Assembly: GCF_011764425.1 (NCBI RefSeq)
Contig: NZ_BLPF01000002.1
Location: forward strand, 1-64,000
Source: Phytohabitans houttuyneae
Lineage (GTDB): Bacteria; Actinomycetota; Actinomycetes; Mycobacteriales; Micromonosporaceae
Length of the DNA: 64,000 nt
Direction of reading: 5' to 3'
The notes below the pieces were generated by a model. The model was given only the letters and a program-made list of their open reading frames with translations. It made no database searches and was not told the DNA's origin. Below, one piece after another: positions 16,577-25,823 of this stretch; within the stretch, counting starts at the first letter, position 1, and each line of letters starts with the position of its first letter. Made by a program: the position numbers and the translations under genes.

Positions 16577-17614
16577 CTACAGCCACGGCGGTGGCTCGAG
16601 GAGACGAACCACCGCGCTGGAGATGGTGATGCCCGGGCCGATGCTGGCCAGCAGGACGTGCTCGCCCGGGCGCAGCTCGCCGGTGTCGAGCAGGTGCTCC
16701 AGAGCCACGATGTGGTCGCTGGAGCCCAGGTGCCCGACGGTACGGCCGAAGTCGAACGTGGAGCGTGACATCGGCAGGCCGATCGCGCCCATGCCGCGGT
16801 GCTCCACGATCTCCCGCGAGTAGTGCATGAAGGCCGCGCGGGCCACCTGCCCCAACTCGATGCCGGCCTCGGCGAGCGCGCGCCCGGCCACGGTCACCAG
16901 CTGCTGGTGCACCGTCATCCAGACCGAGGTGCCGAAGCCGGCGCCGGCGCGGCGGTTGAAAACGGCGGTACGGTCGCTGAAGTTCAGGCCCCGACCGAGC
17001 GTGGGCCCGGGCGGAAACAGCGGCTCGCCGCAGCGGTGCACCTCTTCCGCCTCGGCCACCGCGGTCGTACAGGTCGACAGCAGCCGCGCGAACCCGCCGC
17101 GGCGGCCGAGGACCAGGGCGCTGGCGCCGTCGCCGGCGAGGTAGCCCGGGCCCATCCGCCAGCGGTCCACCATCGGGGTACTGAAGTTGTCCGCGGCCAC
17201 CAGAAGCGCGGCCTCATCGACCGGACCGGCGGCCAGGTGGCTGGCGGCCAGCTCGAACGCGCTGAACATGCCGTTGCAGCCGTGCCGCAGCTCCATCGCC
17301 AGCGCCCGGTCGAGCCCGAGCCGCCGCTGGAGGTGGTGCTGCGGCGGCCAGCCGTCCGGCCCCTGGTGCCACGAGGTGGCGTACAACAGCAGGGAGACCA
17401 GCTCCGCCTCCTGCCCGGCCCGCTCCAGCGCCGCGCGCGCCGCGCGCAGCCCCAGCTCCGGTGCGGGCACGTCGCCGGCGACGGCGACCGCGGTGAGGCC
17501 GTGCAGTGCCGCGTCCTCGGCCAGGTACCGCCCGTCGGCGACCGCGTCGGCCACCGCCACCGTGGCCGGCACGCAGCTGCCCAGCCCGGTGATGTACGTG
17601 TCCGGCGTGCGCAC
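16577..17614 (-). CDS. KASIII-like acyltransferase (copy 2)
   Basis: 345 residues from GTG 17614, preceded by GGAGGG at 5 bases. The catalytic triad looks complete: Cys113 in 'HGCNGMF', His in 'FMHYSRE' and Asp in 'GHLGSSDH'. Family members do not condense. They move acyl groups between carrier proteins or from a carrier to a sugar hydroxyl (ChlB3 and ChlB6 in chlorothricin, CerJ in cervimycin). It is first in the minus-strand operon that continues with the iterative PKS 40 bases downstream, so off-loading the 6-methylsalicyl group to a stand-alone ACP is the simplest role. Assignment between ACP-to-ACP and ACP-to-sugar transfer is not possible from sequence alone. A pair of heptamers 11 bp apart lies about 50 bases upstream of the start. 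Confidence 0.88.
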   Translation of the reverse strand: MRTPDTYITGLGSCVPATVAVADAVADGRYLAEDAALHGLTAVAVAGDVPAPELGLRAARAALERAGQEAELVSLLLYATSWHQGPDGWPPQHHLQRRLGLDRALAMELRHGCNGMFSAFELAASHLAAGPVDEAALLVAADNFSTPMVDRWRMGPGYLAGDGASALVLGRRGGFARLLSTCTTAVAEAEEVHRCGEPLFPPGPTLGRGLNFSDRTAVFNRRAGAGFGTSVWMTVHQQLVTVAGRALAEAGIELGQVARAAFMHYSREIVEHRGMGAIGLPMSRSTFDFGRTVGHLGSSDHIVALEHLLDTGELRPGEHVLLASIGPGITISSAVVRLLEPPPWL

Positions 17615-17644
17615 GCGTCCCTCCCCGTCGCCTCGAATGTGAGC

Positions 17645-17678
17645 ACCATCGCCCGATGCGCTTAAGGCCCGCTAACGC
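17645..17678 (-). promoter_or_regulatory. SARP-like heptamer pair, promoter of the aromatic-acid operon
   Basis: On the minus strand, GCGTTAG (17678-17672) and CCTTAAG (17667-17661) are spaced 11 bp, followed 8 bases later by GCGATGGT. It lies about 50 bases before the GTG at 17614. The same heptamers occur at 17699, 22184 and 28395. Confidence 0.5.
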
Positions 17679-17698
17679 CCGCCTGTGCCGGCGCGCGC

Positions 17699-17736
17699 GG
17701 CTTAGCCGTCCTTTAGCGGGGCGCGGGACGGTGGCC
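17699..17736 (+). promoter_or_regulatory. SARP-like heptamer pair, promoter of KASIII copy 3
   Basis: GGCTTAG (17699-17705) and CCTTTAG (17710-17716) are 11 bp apart. ACGGTGGCC begins exactly 11 bases after the second repeat, as at the sites near 22200 and 28400. The GTG start at 17764 follows about 50 bases from the second repeat. Confidence 0.55.
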
Positions 17737-17763
17737 TGGCCCCGTATCGGCGAGGAGGCTCGT

Positions 17764-18831
17764 GTGCGCGTAGGTGACGTCTACCTGAGTGGGCTCGGTG
17801 TCGTGCTGCCCGGGCGGGAGAGCGTACTGTCCGCTGTGGAGCGTGGCCTGCTCACCGCGGAGCAGGCCGAGGTCCTGGAGTTCGAGTCGGCGGCTGTCGC
17901 CGGCGAGGAGTCAGCGCCCGAGATGGCGCTGCGCGCCGCTCAGGACGCGCTCAAGACCTCCGGCGTGGCGCCCAGCGAGCTGGACGCGCTGCTGTACGCG
18001 AACGTGTGGCACCAGGGGCCGGAGGGCTGGGGGCCGCAGACCTACCTGCAACACCACCTGCTCGGCGACGACCTGCTGGCGGTGGAGCTCAAGCAGGGCT
18101 GCAACGGGGTCTTCACCGGCATGGAGCTGTCGGTGGGCGTGCTGCGCGCCGAACCGTCCCGCCGAGCCACCATCGTGCTGGCCAGCGACAACTTCGGCAC
18201 CCCGATCATGGAGCGGTGGATGCCGGGTACCGGCCTGGTGATCCTCGGAGACGCGGCGTCCGCGACCGTGCTCACCAAGGCGCCCGGCTTCGCTCAGCTG
18301 CTGTCCATCCACACCTCGGCACTGTCCGGGATGGAGGAGGCGTACCGGGCCGGTGAGCCGCTGTTTCCACCGGGCATCACCGTCGGGCGGCGGCTGGACT
18401 TCGTGGGCCGGCTGGAGGCGTACAAGGCCAAGGCGGTCGCCGACGGGAGCGGATGGGTCCTGGCCCTCCAGCACAACCAGCGGTACGTGGACTGCATCCG
18501 CCGCGCGCTCGCCGACGCCGACGTGGACGCGTCCGAGATCAAGCGCGTCGTCGTGCACAACCTCGCCCGGGCCGAGGTGGAGCTGTACCTCGGCGTGCTG
18601 GGCATCCCGCTGGCCAGGACCACCTGGGGCTTCGGGCGCAAGATCGGCCATCTCGGATCGAGCGACCACCTCGTCTCGCTGTACCAGCTGATCGCCACCG
18701 GCCAGGTCGCCCCGGGCGACGCCGTTCTCATGTGCGGGTACGCGTCCGGGGTCACCTACAAGGCCGCGGTGCTGCGCATCCTGGACGTGCCGTCCTGGGC
18801 GACCGAGACCGGCGGTCTCGACCTGGACTGA
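17764..18831 (+). CDS. KASIII-like acyltransferase (copy 3)
   Basis: 355 residues from GTG 17764, chosen because GAGGAGG ends about 6 bases upstream and the paralogues begin at the same point; the frame is open further upstream. The triad is complete: Cys113 in 'QGCNGVF', His in 'VVHNLAR', Asp in 'GHLGSSDH'. It is monocistronic, transcribed divergently from copy 2, with its own heptamer pair in the promoter and a strong terminator right after the stop. Its separate promoter suggests a different step from copies 1 and 2. One candidate is the late transfer of the finished chlorinated acyl group onto a sugar or aglycone, as proposed for ChlB6; this is inference. All three copies clearly derive from one ancestor, and copy 3 is nearest the canonical family. 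Confidence 0.88.
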   Translation: MRVGDVYLSGLGVVLPGRESVLSAVERGLLTAEQAEVLEFESAAVAGEESAPEMALRAAQDALKTSGVAPSELDALLYANVWHQGPEGWGPQTYLQHHLLGDDLLAVELKQGCNGVFTGMELSVGVLRAEPSRRATIVLASDNFGTPIMERWMPGTGLVILGDAASATVLTKAPGFAQLLSIHTSALSGMEEAYRAGEPLFPPGITVGRRLDFVGRLEAYKAKAVADGSGWVLALQHNQRYVDCIRRALADADVDASEIKRVVVHNLARAEVELYLGVLGIPLARTTWGFGRKIGHLGSSDHLVSLYQLIATGQVAPGDAVLMCGYASGVTYKAAVLRILDVPSWATETGGLDLD

Positions 18832-18834
18832 GCC

Positions 18835-18873
18835 GGTCAGCGGCGCCGGTCGGGGGAGCCGACGCCGCTGACC
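18835..18873. terminator. bidirectional terminator between convergent genes
   Basis: A perfect 11-bp stem (18835-18845 with 18863-18873, GGTCAGCGGCG and its complement) with further pairing inside the loop. It fills the gap between the stop of KASIII copy 3 and the stop of the ABC permease. There is no T run on either side. Confidence 0.75.
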
Positions 18874-18879
18874 GTGTCC

Positions 18880-20471
18880 TCAGCCGGCCGGTACGTCGCG
18901 CCGGCGCAACCCCGCCAGTCCGACCGCGCCCAGCGCCGCCGCCACGACCGCCAGCAGGATCAGCGGGAGGGCCTCGACGGTGCCACCGGGCAGCCGGGGC
19001 AGGTGGGTGTACGGAGAGATGTCCAGCAGGGCCTGCGGGAAGTCGAAGATCGCGCCGAGCTGGCCGAACAGGAAGCAGAACGCGAACGCCACCCAGCTGG
19101 CCGCCACCGCCCGCGGCATGAGCCCGAACAGTGCCACGGTGACCGCGCCCAGCACCCAGACCGCGGGCAGCTGCACGGCCGCGCTGGCCAGAACGCGGGG
19201 TATCTCGCCGGCCACGTCGTCGCCGCTGGCGCCGTAGGTGATCCCGCCCAGCAGCCCGTACGCCAGCAGCGCCGCCGTCGGGCCGAGGAGCGTGAACACG
19301 AGGTGGCTGGCCGCCCAGCGCAGTCGCGGCGCCGCCGTGGCGAGCACAGGCTCGGCCCGCCCGGTGACCTCCTCGCTCTGCAGCCGCAGGACGGTCTGGA
19401 TCGCGTACCCCGCCGCGATCAGCCCGAGGATGCTGGTGAGGCTGGCCAGGAACGCGTCGCTGAGCGCGGAGCCGCCGCCCACCCGGCTCACCACGTCCCG
19501 CAGGTTTTCGTTGTCGCCGACGTTTTCCCCGGCGTCCCGCGCGACGCTGCCGAACAGCAGGCCGGCCACGGCGAAGCCCAGCGTCCAGGCGACCAGCATG
19601 CCGCGGTGCATCCGCCACGCCAGCGCGAACGGGCCGGCCAGCGACGGGGCGGCGGCCGGTGGGCCGAGCCGCTCGGCGATCAGTCCGGAGCCCAGGTCGC
19701 GGCGGGCGGCCAAGGCGTACGCGACGGCCGCGGAGAGCACCGCCAGAGCCGCCGGGAGCAGGAACAGCCACCACCGCTCACCGGCGTACGGGCGGACCGC
19801 GCCGACCCAGTGCAGCGGCGAGAGCCAGGACAGCCAGGACAGGCCGTCGGCGGAGTCACCGGCGAGGCGCAGCAGGTACGCCAGCGCGAGCAGCCCGATG
19901 CCCAGTCCGCGTGCCGCGCGGGCACCCGTGGAGACCTGGGCCATCAGCGCGCCGACCGCGGCGAACACGATGCCGGCGACGGCCATCCCGGCCGCGAGGG
20001 CGAACGACCCGGTGGCGGGGAGGCCGAGGCCGATCATGCCGACCGCGACGATCACGCCGAGCAGCAGGTTGGCCAGCACGGTCACCAGCAGGGCGGCGGT
20101 CACCGGCGCCAGGCGGCCGATGGCGGTGGCGGCGAGCAGCTCGCGCCGCCCGGACTCCTCCTCGGCCCGCGTGTGCCGGATGACCGTCAGGAGGCTGATC
20201 AGCGCGACGATCACCACCATGTCGCTCATCCGCTGGGCCACCAGCGAGCCGATCTCCCAGCTGTACGCCGGGCCGAACAGGGCGACGTAGGACGGGTTGC
20301 TGGCGGTGTCGGCGAAGTACTTCTGCTGCTCGGCCGCGGTCGGGTAAAGGTCGACCAGCGAGCTGGCCACCGCGATCGGAAACAGGCTGAACGCGACGAT
20401 CCAGGAGGGCAGCAGGAAACGGTCGCGGCGCAGCACCAGCCGGACCAGGTGGCCGGTGCCCTGCTGGGCGC

Positions 20472-20475
<4 letters not shown>
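18880..20475 (-). CDS. ABC exporter permease, polyketide-antibiotic type
   Basis: 531 residues from ATG 20475, which overlaps the ATPase stop by four bases (ATGA). There are about 12 hydrophobic segments in two similar halves, each beginning with a membrane segment after a basic stretch and holding a large extracytoplasmic loop ('[25 protein letters not shown]' in the first half). This duplicated ABC-2 layout is typical of actinobacterial exporters annotated for polyketide antibiotics, such as the Rv1217c/Rv1218c pair in mycobacteria. It works with the ATPase encoded immediately upstream; the TetR gene is first in the same run. The substrate is probably the cluster product or an intermediate, giving self-resistance; this is inferred from position. 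Confidence 0.88.
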
Positions 20476-21398
<923 letters not shown>

Positions 21399-21462
21399 GA
21401 CATGTCCTTTTTGGAGGGTAGGAGTGTGAGTAGCACCAGGCCTCGGGGACCGTCCCGTCGCC

Positions 21463-22107
21463 TCAGCCTGGCCCGGCCTCGGGATGCTGGCTCTTGCCGC
21501 TGAGCATGGCGTCGACGGCGGCGGCCGTCTCAGGGCTGATCATCGGGTGGGAGTGGATGTCGAGCATCGCGAGGATGATCCGCCGGTCACCCTCCGGGCC
21601 GAAGACGTCGGTGTCCAGTGCCCGGGACAGATGCTCGTGCAGCAGGGGGACACCCATCCGCATGGCGATCAGCAGGGCGGCGCGCGCCCGCCGGTCGCCG
21701 TAGGGCGCCTTTTCGCGGGACTCGTCGGCGTGCGCGAGCCACTTTTCGGTCAGCGCCACAACCTCGTCGAAGAAGCTCGAGGCGGCGGCGGAGCCGTCCA
21801 GCAGAGCACGGGCCACGTATCGCTGGAACGGGAGGATCTGCCGCCCCACCAGCAGCGGGTTGGCAGCCGCGGAGTCGCCCGCGGACTGCTCGCCGGCGCG
21901 GCGCAGGCCGGCCAGCACGTACTCGTCGCAAGCCTGACGCAGCTCCTCTTTGGAGCCGAAGTGGTGGCGCATCAGGCCGGGGGAGACGCCGGCGGTCCTG
22001 GCGATGTCCCTGACCGTGGCTCTCGCGAAGCCGTCCCGTGTGAAGTGCTCGAGGGCGGCGTCCCTGATCCGGGCGCGCGCGGTCAGATCCTCGCGGGATG
22101 GCTCCAT
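21463..22107 (-). CDS. TetR-family repressor of the ABC exporter
   Basis: 214 residues from ATG 22107. The N-terminal helix-turn-helix is complete ('[21 protein letters not shown]', then '[24 protein letters not shown]'). The remaining ~150 residues form the variable ligand-binding domain. Gene order TetR-ATPase-permease on one strand is a standard self-resistance arrangement in which the exported compound relieves repression. A candidate operator with CTATAC-type half sites lies directly upstream at 22119-22154. The divergent M28-like gene could also be affected. The ligand is unknown, with the cluster product or an intermediate being the likely choice. Confidence 0.9.
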   Translation of the reverse strand: MEPSREDLTARARIRDAALEHFTRDGFARATVRDIARTAGVSPGLMRHHFGSKEELRQACDEYVLAGLRRAGEQSAGDSAAANPLLVGRQILPFQRYVARALLDGSAAASSFFDEVVALTEKWLAHADESREKAPYGDRRARAALLIAMRMGVPLLHEHLSRALDTDVFGPEGDRRIILAMLDIHSHPMISPETAAAVDAMLSGKSQHPEAGPG

Positions 22108-22118
22108 TGCTACACCCC

Positions 22119-22154
22119 CTATACGCCTGAATAGCGGACCACACAGTTGTATAG
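22119..22154. promoter_or_regulatory. candidate TetR operator
   Basis: An imperfect palindrome CTATAC-GCCT-GAATAG (22119-22134) followed by a further GTATAG half site (22149-22154), all within 50 bases of the TetR start. CTATAC and the distal GTATAG are perfect inverted repeats. Assignment is by position and symmetry only. Confidence 0.5.
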
Positions 22155-22183
22155 CGCCGCGTCCGTGATCGCAAGTCGACGCG

Positions 22184-22220
22184 GCGTTAGGCCTGCTTTA
22201 GTCCGGGGGCAAACGATGGC
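22184..22220 (+). promoter_or_regulatory. SARP-like heptamer pair, promoter of the M28-like gene
   Basis: GCGTTAG (22184-22190) and GCTTTAG (22195-22201) are spaced 11 bp, with ACGATGGC starting 11 bases after the second repeat. The ATG with the good ribosome site (22255) follows 53 bases after that repeat. Confidence 0.6.
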
Positions 22221-22254
22221 CCGGTACCCGTCGACTGGGATCTGGAGGACCGAC

Positions 22255-23621
22255 ATGGGGGTTACCCGGGCTCCGCCGCAACGCCGACGACAGCTGAGAT
22301 GGTGGCCTGGATCGCCGAAGTGGTGGATCAGGGCATTCGCCGGCCCGGCTATCCGGCCGATGAATGGGTCGAACGGTGGGGCGCCGAGCGCTTCACCGAG
22401 ATCGGCCTGCGGGACGTGCGGCTCGAACCGGTCGAGACCACCTGCTGGCTGCCGCGCGCGCACGCCACCCTGCGGGTGTGGCCGGCCGGCCGGCCCGAGG
22501 CGGCGGTCGACTTCACCGGGCTGGCGCTGCCGTTCACCGCACCGACCGAGGGCACCGAGGGGACGCTCGCCGCCATGGCCGGGGAGAGCGACGTGAGCGG
22601 CCGGTTCGCCGTCCAGGAGATCACCCTGACCACGATCCCGCAGGCGCACATGGCCACCAAGGCCACAGCCTCGTACGATCCGGAGGGCGCCTTCGCCGAC
22701 TCGTTCCAGACGCTGCCGCTCGACCTGGTCAACGGGCTCGGCTTCGACGCCGCGATCGCCGCCGGCGCCACCGCGTACGTCGGGCTGCTCACCGGCGCGC
22801 CGTGGGAGACGCACGACTACTACTGGCCATATGACGCGACCGCCCGCCCCATCCCGGGTTTGTGGCTGTCGCCGTCCGACGGCCGTCGCCTGCTGGAGCT
22901 GATGGCGGCCGGCGAGCACGAGGCCCGTATCGTCTCGGACGCCGAGATCGTGCAGCGGACGACCCACAACGTCATCGGTACCCTGCCCGGCGCCTCCGAC
23001 CACTGGGTCGTCGTCGCGACCCACCACGACGCGCCGTGGGCCTCCGCGGTCGAGGACGGCTCCGGCATCGCGCTGGTCCTCGCCCAGGCGAAGCTGTGGG
23101 CGTCGGTACCGGCCGAACAGCGCCCGCACAACCTCATGTTCCTGCTCACGACCGGGCACATGGCCCGGGCGGCCGGCACCGAGGCGTTCGTGCGCGACCA
23201 CGCCGACCTGCTCCCCGAGCTGGTGCTCGAACTCCACCTCGAGCACGCCGCGCGGCGCTGCGTGGTCCAGGACGGCGCGCTCGTGCCCACCGCGGACCCG
23301 GAGACCCGGTGGTGGTTTACCACCCGGTCGCCCGAGCTGGAGAAGAACGTCCTGGACGCGCTGCAGGGCGAGGACGTGGGCCGCTCGTGGATCCTGCCGC
23401 CCACCGCGCTGGGGCCTATGCCGCTGACCGACGGCGCTTTCTTCCACCCGGCCGGGGTACCCCTGGTCCAGTTCATCACGCTGCCGATGTACCTGTTCGA
23501 CCCGGCCGACACGATGGACAAGGTGCACGAGGCGAGCCTGGAGCCGCTGACCCGCGCGGTGGCCCGCATCGTCCAGGGCACGGAGGGCGTCAAGCCGGAC
23601 GGGTTCCGCCCCGCCGACTGA
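22255..23621 (+). CDS. M28-peptidase-like protein with altered metal ligands; apparent frameshift at the start
   Basis: The frame from ATG 22299 encodes 440 residues but has no ribosome site. The ATG at 22255 has GGAGGA seven bases upstream but is one base out of frame. Adding one G to the G5 run at 22257-22261 joins them and gives a 455-residue protein starting 'MGGYPGSAATPTTAEM'. The first ~200 residues resemble the PA-type insert, the rest an M28 zinc-peptidase fold. The first metal region is present ('ATHHDAPW', 'EDGSG'). The usual Glu-Glu pair (x-G-E-E-x-G-L-x-G-S) reads 'TTGHMARAAGT' and the next Asp region reads 'LELHLEHAA'. Normal aminopeptidase chemistry is therefore doubtful. It shares its promoter motif with the PKS genes, so it probably belongs to the pathway. 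Its reaction is unknown. Confidence 0.7.
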
Positions 23622-24124
23622 GCGGGCCTCTGGGGAAACGTGGAGCGCAGCGGAGCCAGCTCCCGCGACAGCTTCCGGTGTTCCTCCAGTTCACGGTGCC
23701 CCTGCCCGTGCTTCTGCAGATCGTTCGAGACGGGAGTGCGCGAGTCCGCCCGCGGTTCGGCGCCGTCGTCGCGGTCAGTGACTGCCGATCAGGTGCAAGC
23801 GATGTGAGCTTCGAAATCTTGGTGAGTAAGCCCGCCATTTCGACGCTAACTTGCCAAGATCTGCCGGAGCAGGCTCCTGGGTTGAGCTGGGCGACCGCGG
23901 AGGGTGAGGCCGCGGGAGCAACGGTCCGGACCACGGCGGACGCCGCGGTAGCCCGGATCTGTTTCGAATTGGATCGGTCTGAAACGGGCTACCATGGTCG
24001 CGCCCCACCCTGACGCCGAAAGGTCTCCAGACCGGATATCGCACTTGCGATCGCCCAATCGCCCCCGGGCGGCCGCCACCCCGCTCGGTTGTGGACGGAT
24101 TCGCCCACCTCGACCCCAAGGGGT
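23622..24124. other. 500-base intergenic region between convergent genes
   Basis: Lies between the stop of the M28-like gene and the stop of halogenase 2. Base composition is less GC-biased than the flanks around 23800-24000. Frames here lack coding character and no RNA gene is recognised. Only short inverted repeats were seen, such as GGAGC-CA-GCTCC near 23675. It presumably contains the transcription ends of both genes and perhaps decayed coding remnants. Confidence 0.4.
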
Positions 24125-25471
24125 CTAGAACATCGGCGCCGCGGTGGGTGCGCGCAGCGTGCCGAGGTACGGGTGCCACAGGTGGGTCGGGTCGTTCTCC
24201 ACGTCCGCCACGGTCTCCCGCATCGTGCGCAGGACCTTCGGCTCCTCCTCGTCGTACAGGTCGCCCTGCAGCAGCCGGACCACGTCCAGCCGCGAGCGCG
24301 AGTCCTGTACGAACGCGGTGAACAGGATGTTGAGCCGGTAGTAGATGGAGATGAACTCGTACCAGTTGCGCACGCCGTTGCGGATGGTCCGCTCGAACGT
24401 GGCGAACCGCGCCCGGGAGAAGTCGCCGGCCTCGTGCGCGGCGATGATGTCCCGGCTGGAGAAGCGGGCGCTGGCCATCGCCACGCTCACGCCGCTGGAG
24501 AAGATGGGGTCGACGAAGCGGGCCGCGTCACCGATCATCACGAACCGGTCGCCGGTGATCCGCCGCATCGCGTAGCTGTAGTCGGCCTCCACCGTGAACG
24601 GTCGTAGCTGCGTCGCCCGCCCCAGTGCCTCGCGGAGCTCCGGGCGGCTGGCCAGGAAATCCCAGAAGAACGCGTCGCGGTCGGTGTTCGCGGCGGCGAA
24701 CCGGTGTTTCTGGGTCACCACGCCCACGCTCGTGACGGTGTCACTGATCGGGATCTGCCACACCCAGGTGTCCTTGATGGGCAGGAAATGGATGTAGATG
24801 TAGTCCGCCTTCGCGGGGTTGGTGGTCATCGCGGACCGGTCCAGCCCTTCGAACCAGGTGTGGATGGCGTACTGGTCGAAGACCGGGTCGGGCACCTTCA
24901 CCCGCAGCTGACGGCCGAGCATCGTCTGCCGGCCGGACGCGTCGACGAGCATCCGCGCCGAGGCGGTGAACTCGCCGGCGCCGCCGCGGCAGGTGACCAC
25001 GACGCGGCTCGGGTCGTCGAAATCGGCGCGCAGCACGCGGGTGCCCTGGGACACCCGGGCGCCAAGGCTCTCCGCGTGCTCCAGCAGGATCTGGTCGAAG
25101 CGGCCGCGGTCCACGTGGTAGGTGTAGTCCCGGTCGACGCCCGGCTGGTCCCGCTCGCTGAAAAGGATCTCCGCCGCGCCGAACTCGTGCGCCAGCTTGC
25201 TGAAGTCGTTGGTGACGATGTTGCGGGAGTCGGCGGACGTCCACGCGGCGCCGTACTTGCGCGGGAAGCCGGCCTTGTCGATCTTGTCAATGGCGCCGAT
25301 CTCCCGCAGTACCCGGGTGGTGGCGGGTACGAGTGACTCGCCGACGTGCGGCCTGGGGAAGGTCTCGCTCTCGAACACCGCGACGGAGAGCCCCGCCTGG
25401 GCGAGGTACGCCGCCACGCACGAGCCGGCCGGGCCACCGCCGACGACGGCGACGTCGAACTCTGGGGACAT
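24125..25471 (-). CDS. FAD-dependent halogenase 2 (carrier-protein-substrate type)
   Basis: 448 residues and clearly paralogous to halogenase 1 over the full length. FAD motif GGGPAG at residues 11-16, Lys72 in 'GFPRKYGAAW', signature 'WVWQIP', second flavin motif 'GDAARFVDPIFSSGV', and the same C-terminal 'HLWHPYLGTLRAP'. Differences cluster in the region that shapes the substrate pocket (about residues 80-105) and in the last 100 residues. The gene starts six bases after the stop of its own ACP. Together with halogenase 1 it could add a second chlorine to the same ring, or the same reaction to another acyl group. Both halogenases appear intact by motif, so this is not an obvious case of a dead copy. 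Confidence 0.92.
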   Translation of the reverse strand: MSPEFDVAVVGGGPAGSCVAAYLAQAGLSVAVFESETFPRPHVGESLVPATTRVLREIGAIDKIDKAGFPRKYGAAWTSADSRNIVTNDFSKLAHEFGAAEILFSERDQPGVDRDYTYHVDRGRFDQILLEHAESLGARVSQGTRVLRADFDDPSRVVVTCRGGAGEFTASARMLVDASGRQTMLGRQLRVKVPDPVFDQYAIHTWFEGLDRSAMTTNPAKADYIYIHFLPIKDTWVWQIPISDTVTSVGVVTQKHRFAAANTDRDAFFWDFLASRPELREALGRATQLRPFTVEADYSYAMRRITGDRFVMIGDAARFVDPIFSSGVSVAMASARFSSRDIIAAHEAGDFSRARFATFERTIRNGVRNWYEFISIYYRLNILFTAFVQDSRSRLDVVRLLQGDLYDEEEPKVLRTMRETVADVENDPTHLWHPYLGTLRAPTAAPMF

Positions 25472-25477
25472 CGCGGC

Positions 25478-25762
25478 TCACTCCGTTCCGGCGGGGGTCG
25501 GCTGCTGGCCTCGCGACAGCTCGTCGACGAGCGCGCTGATGGTGTCGACGTTCTGGAAGTTCCGGGCGTTGACGTACCGGGCGGGCACCTGGGTGCCGAG
25601 CTCCTCCCGGATGAAGATCAGCAGGATCGCGGTGTTCATGGAGGTCAGCACTCCCCACTCCACCAGCGGAGTGTCCGGCCGCAGCTCGCCTTGCGGGTCG
25701 CCGTCGAGGAACCGTTCCCGGATGAACGCGGTGATCCGGGCGGACACATCGGCAACGATCAT
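25478..25762 (-). CDS. stand-alone acyl carrier protein 2 with non-canonical attachment motif
   Basis: 94 residues from ATG 25762, preceded by GGGAAGGGAG. It aligns along its length with ACP1 (helix I 'ARITAFIRERFL', helix II 'TAILLIFIREELG'), but the phosphopantetheine motif is 'WGVLTSMNT' instead of 'LGILDSLKT'. Ser41 is kept while the normally invariant preceding Asp is Thr40. The Asp contributes to recognition by phosphopantetheinyl transferases, so activation may be slow or need a particular transferase. It is located six bases before halogenase 2, which probably acts on whatever it carries. The other neighbour is the alpha/beta hydrolase, 61 bases upstream. Confidence 0.85.
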   Translation of the reverse strand: MIVADVSARITAFIRERFLDGDPQGELRPDTPLVEWGVLTSMNTAILLIFIREELGTQVPARYVNARNFQNVDTISALVDELSRGQQPTPAGTE

Positions 25763-25823
25763 GTCGCTCCCTTCCCAAGAGCTGTTTTCGCCGTACGCGC
25801 TGTCTACCGCGCCTGGGCGTTTC

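Noticed and set aside
23590-24179. Small minus-strand frames in the 500-base intergenic region
   Set aside because: Mixed composition, no ribosome site, and overlap with the real gene ends on both sides.
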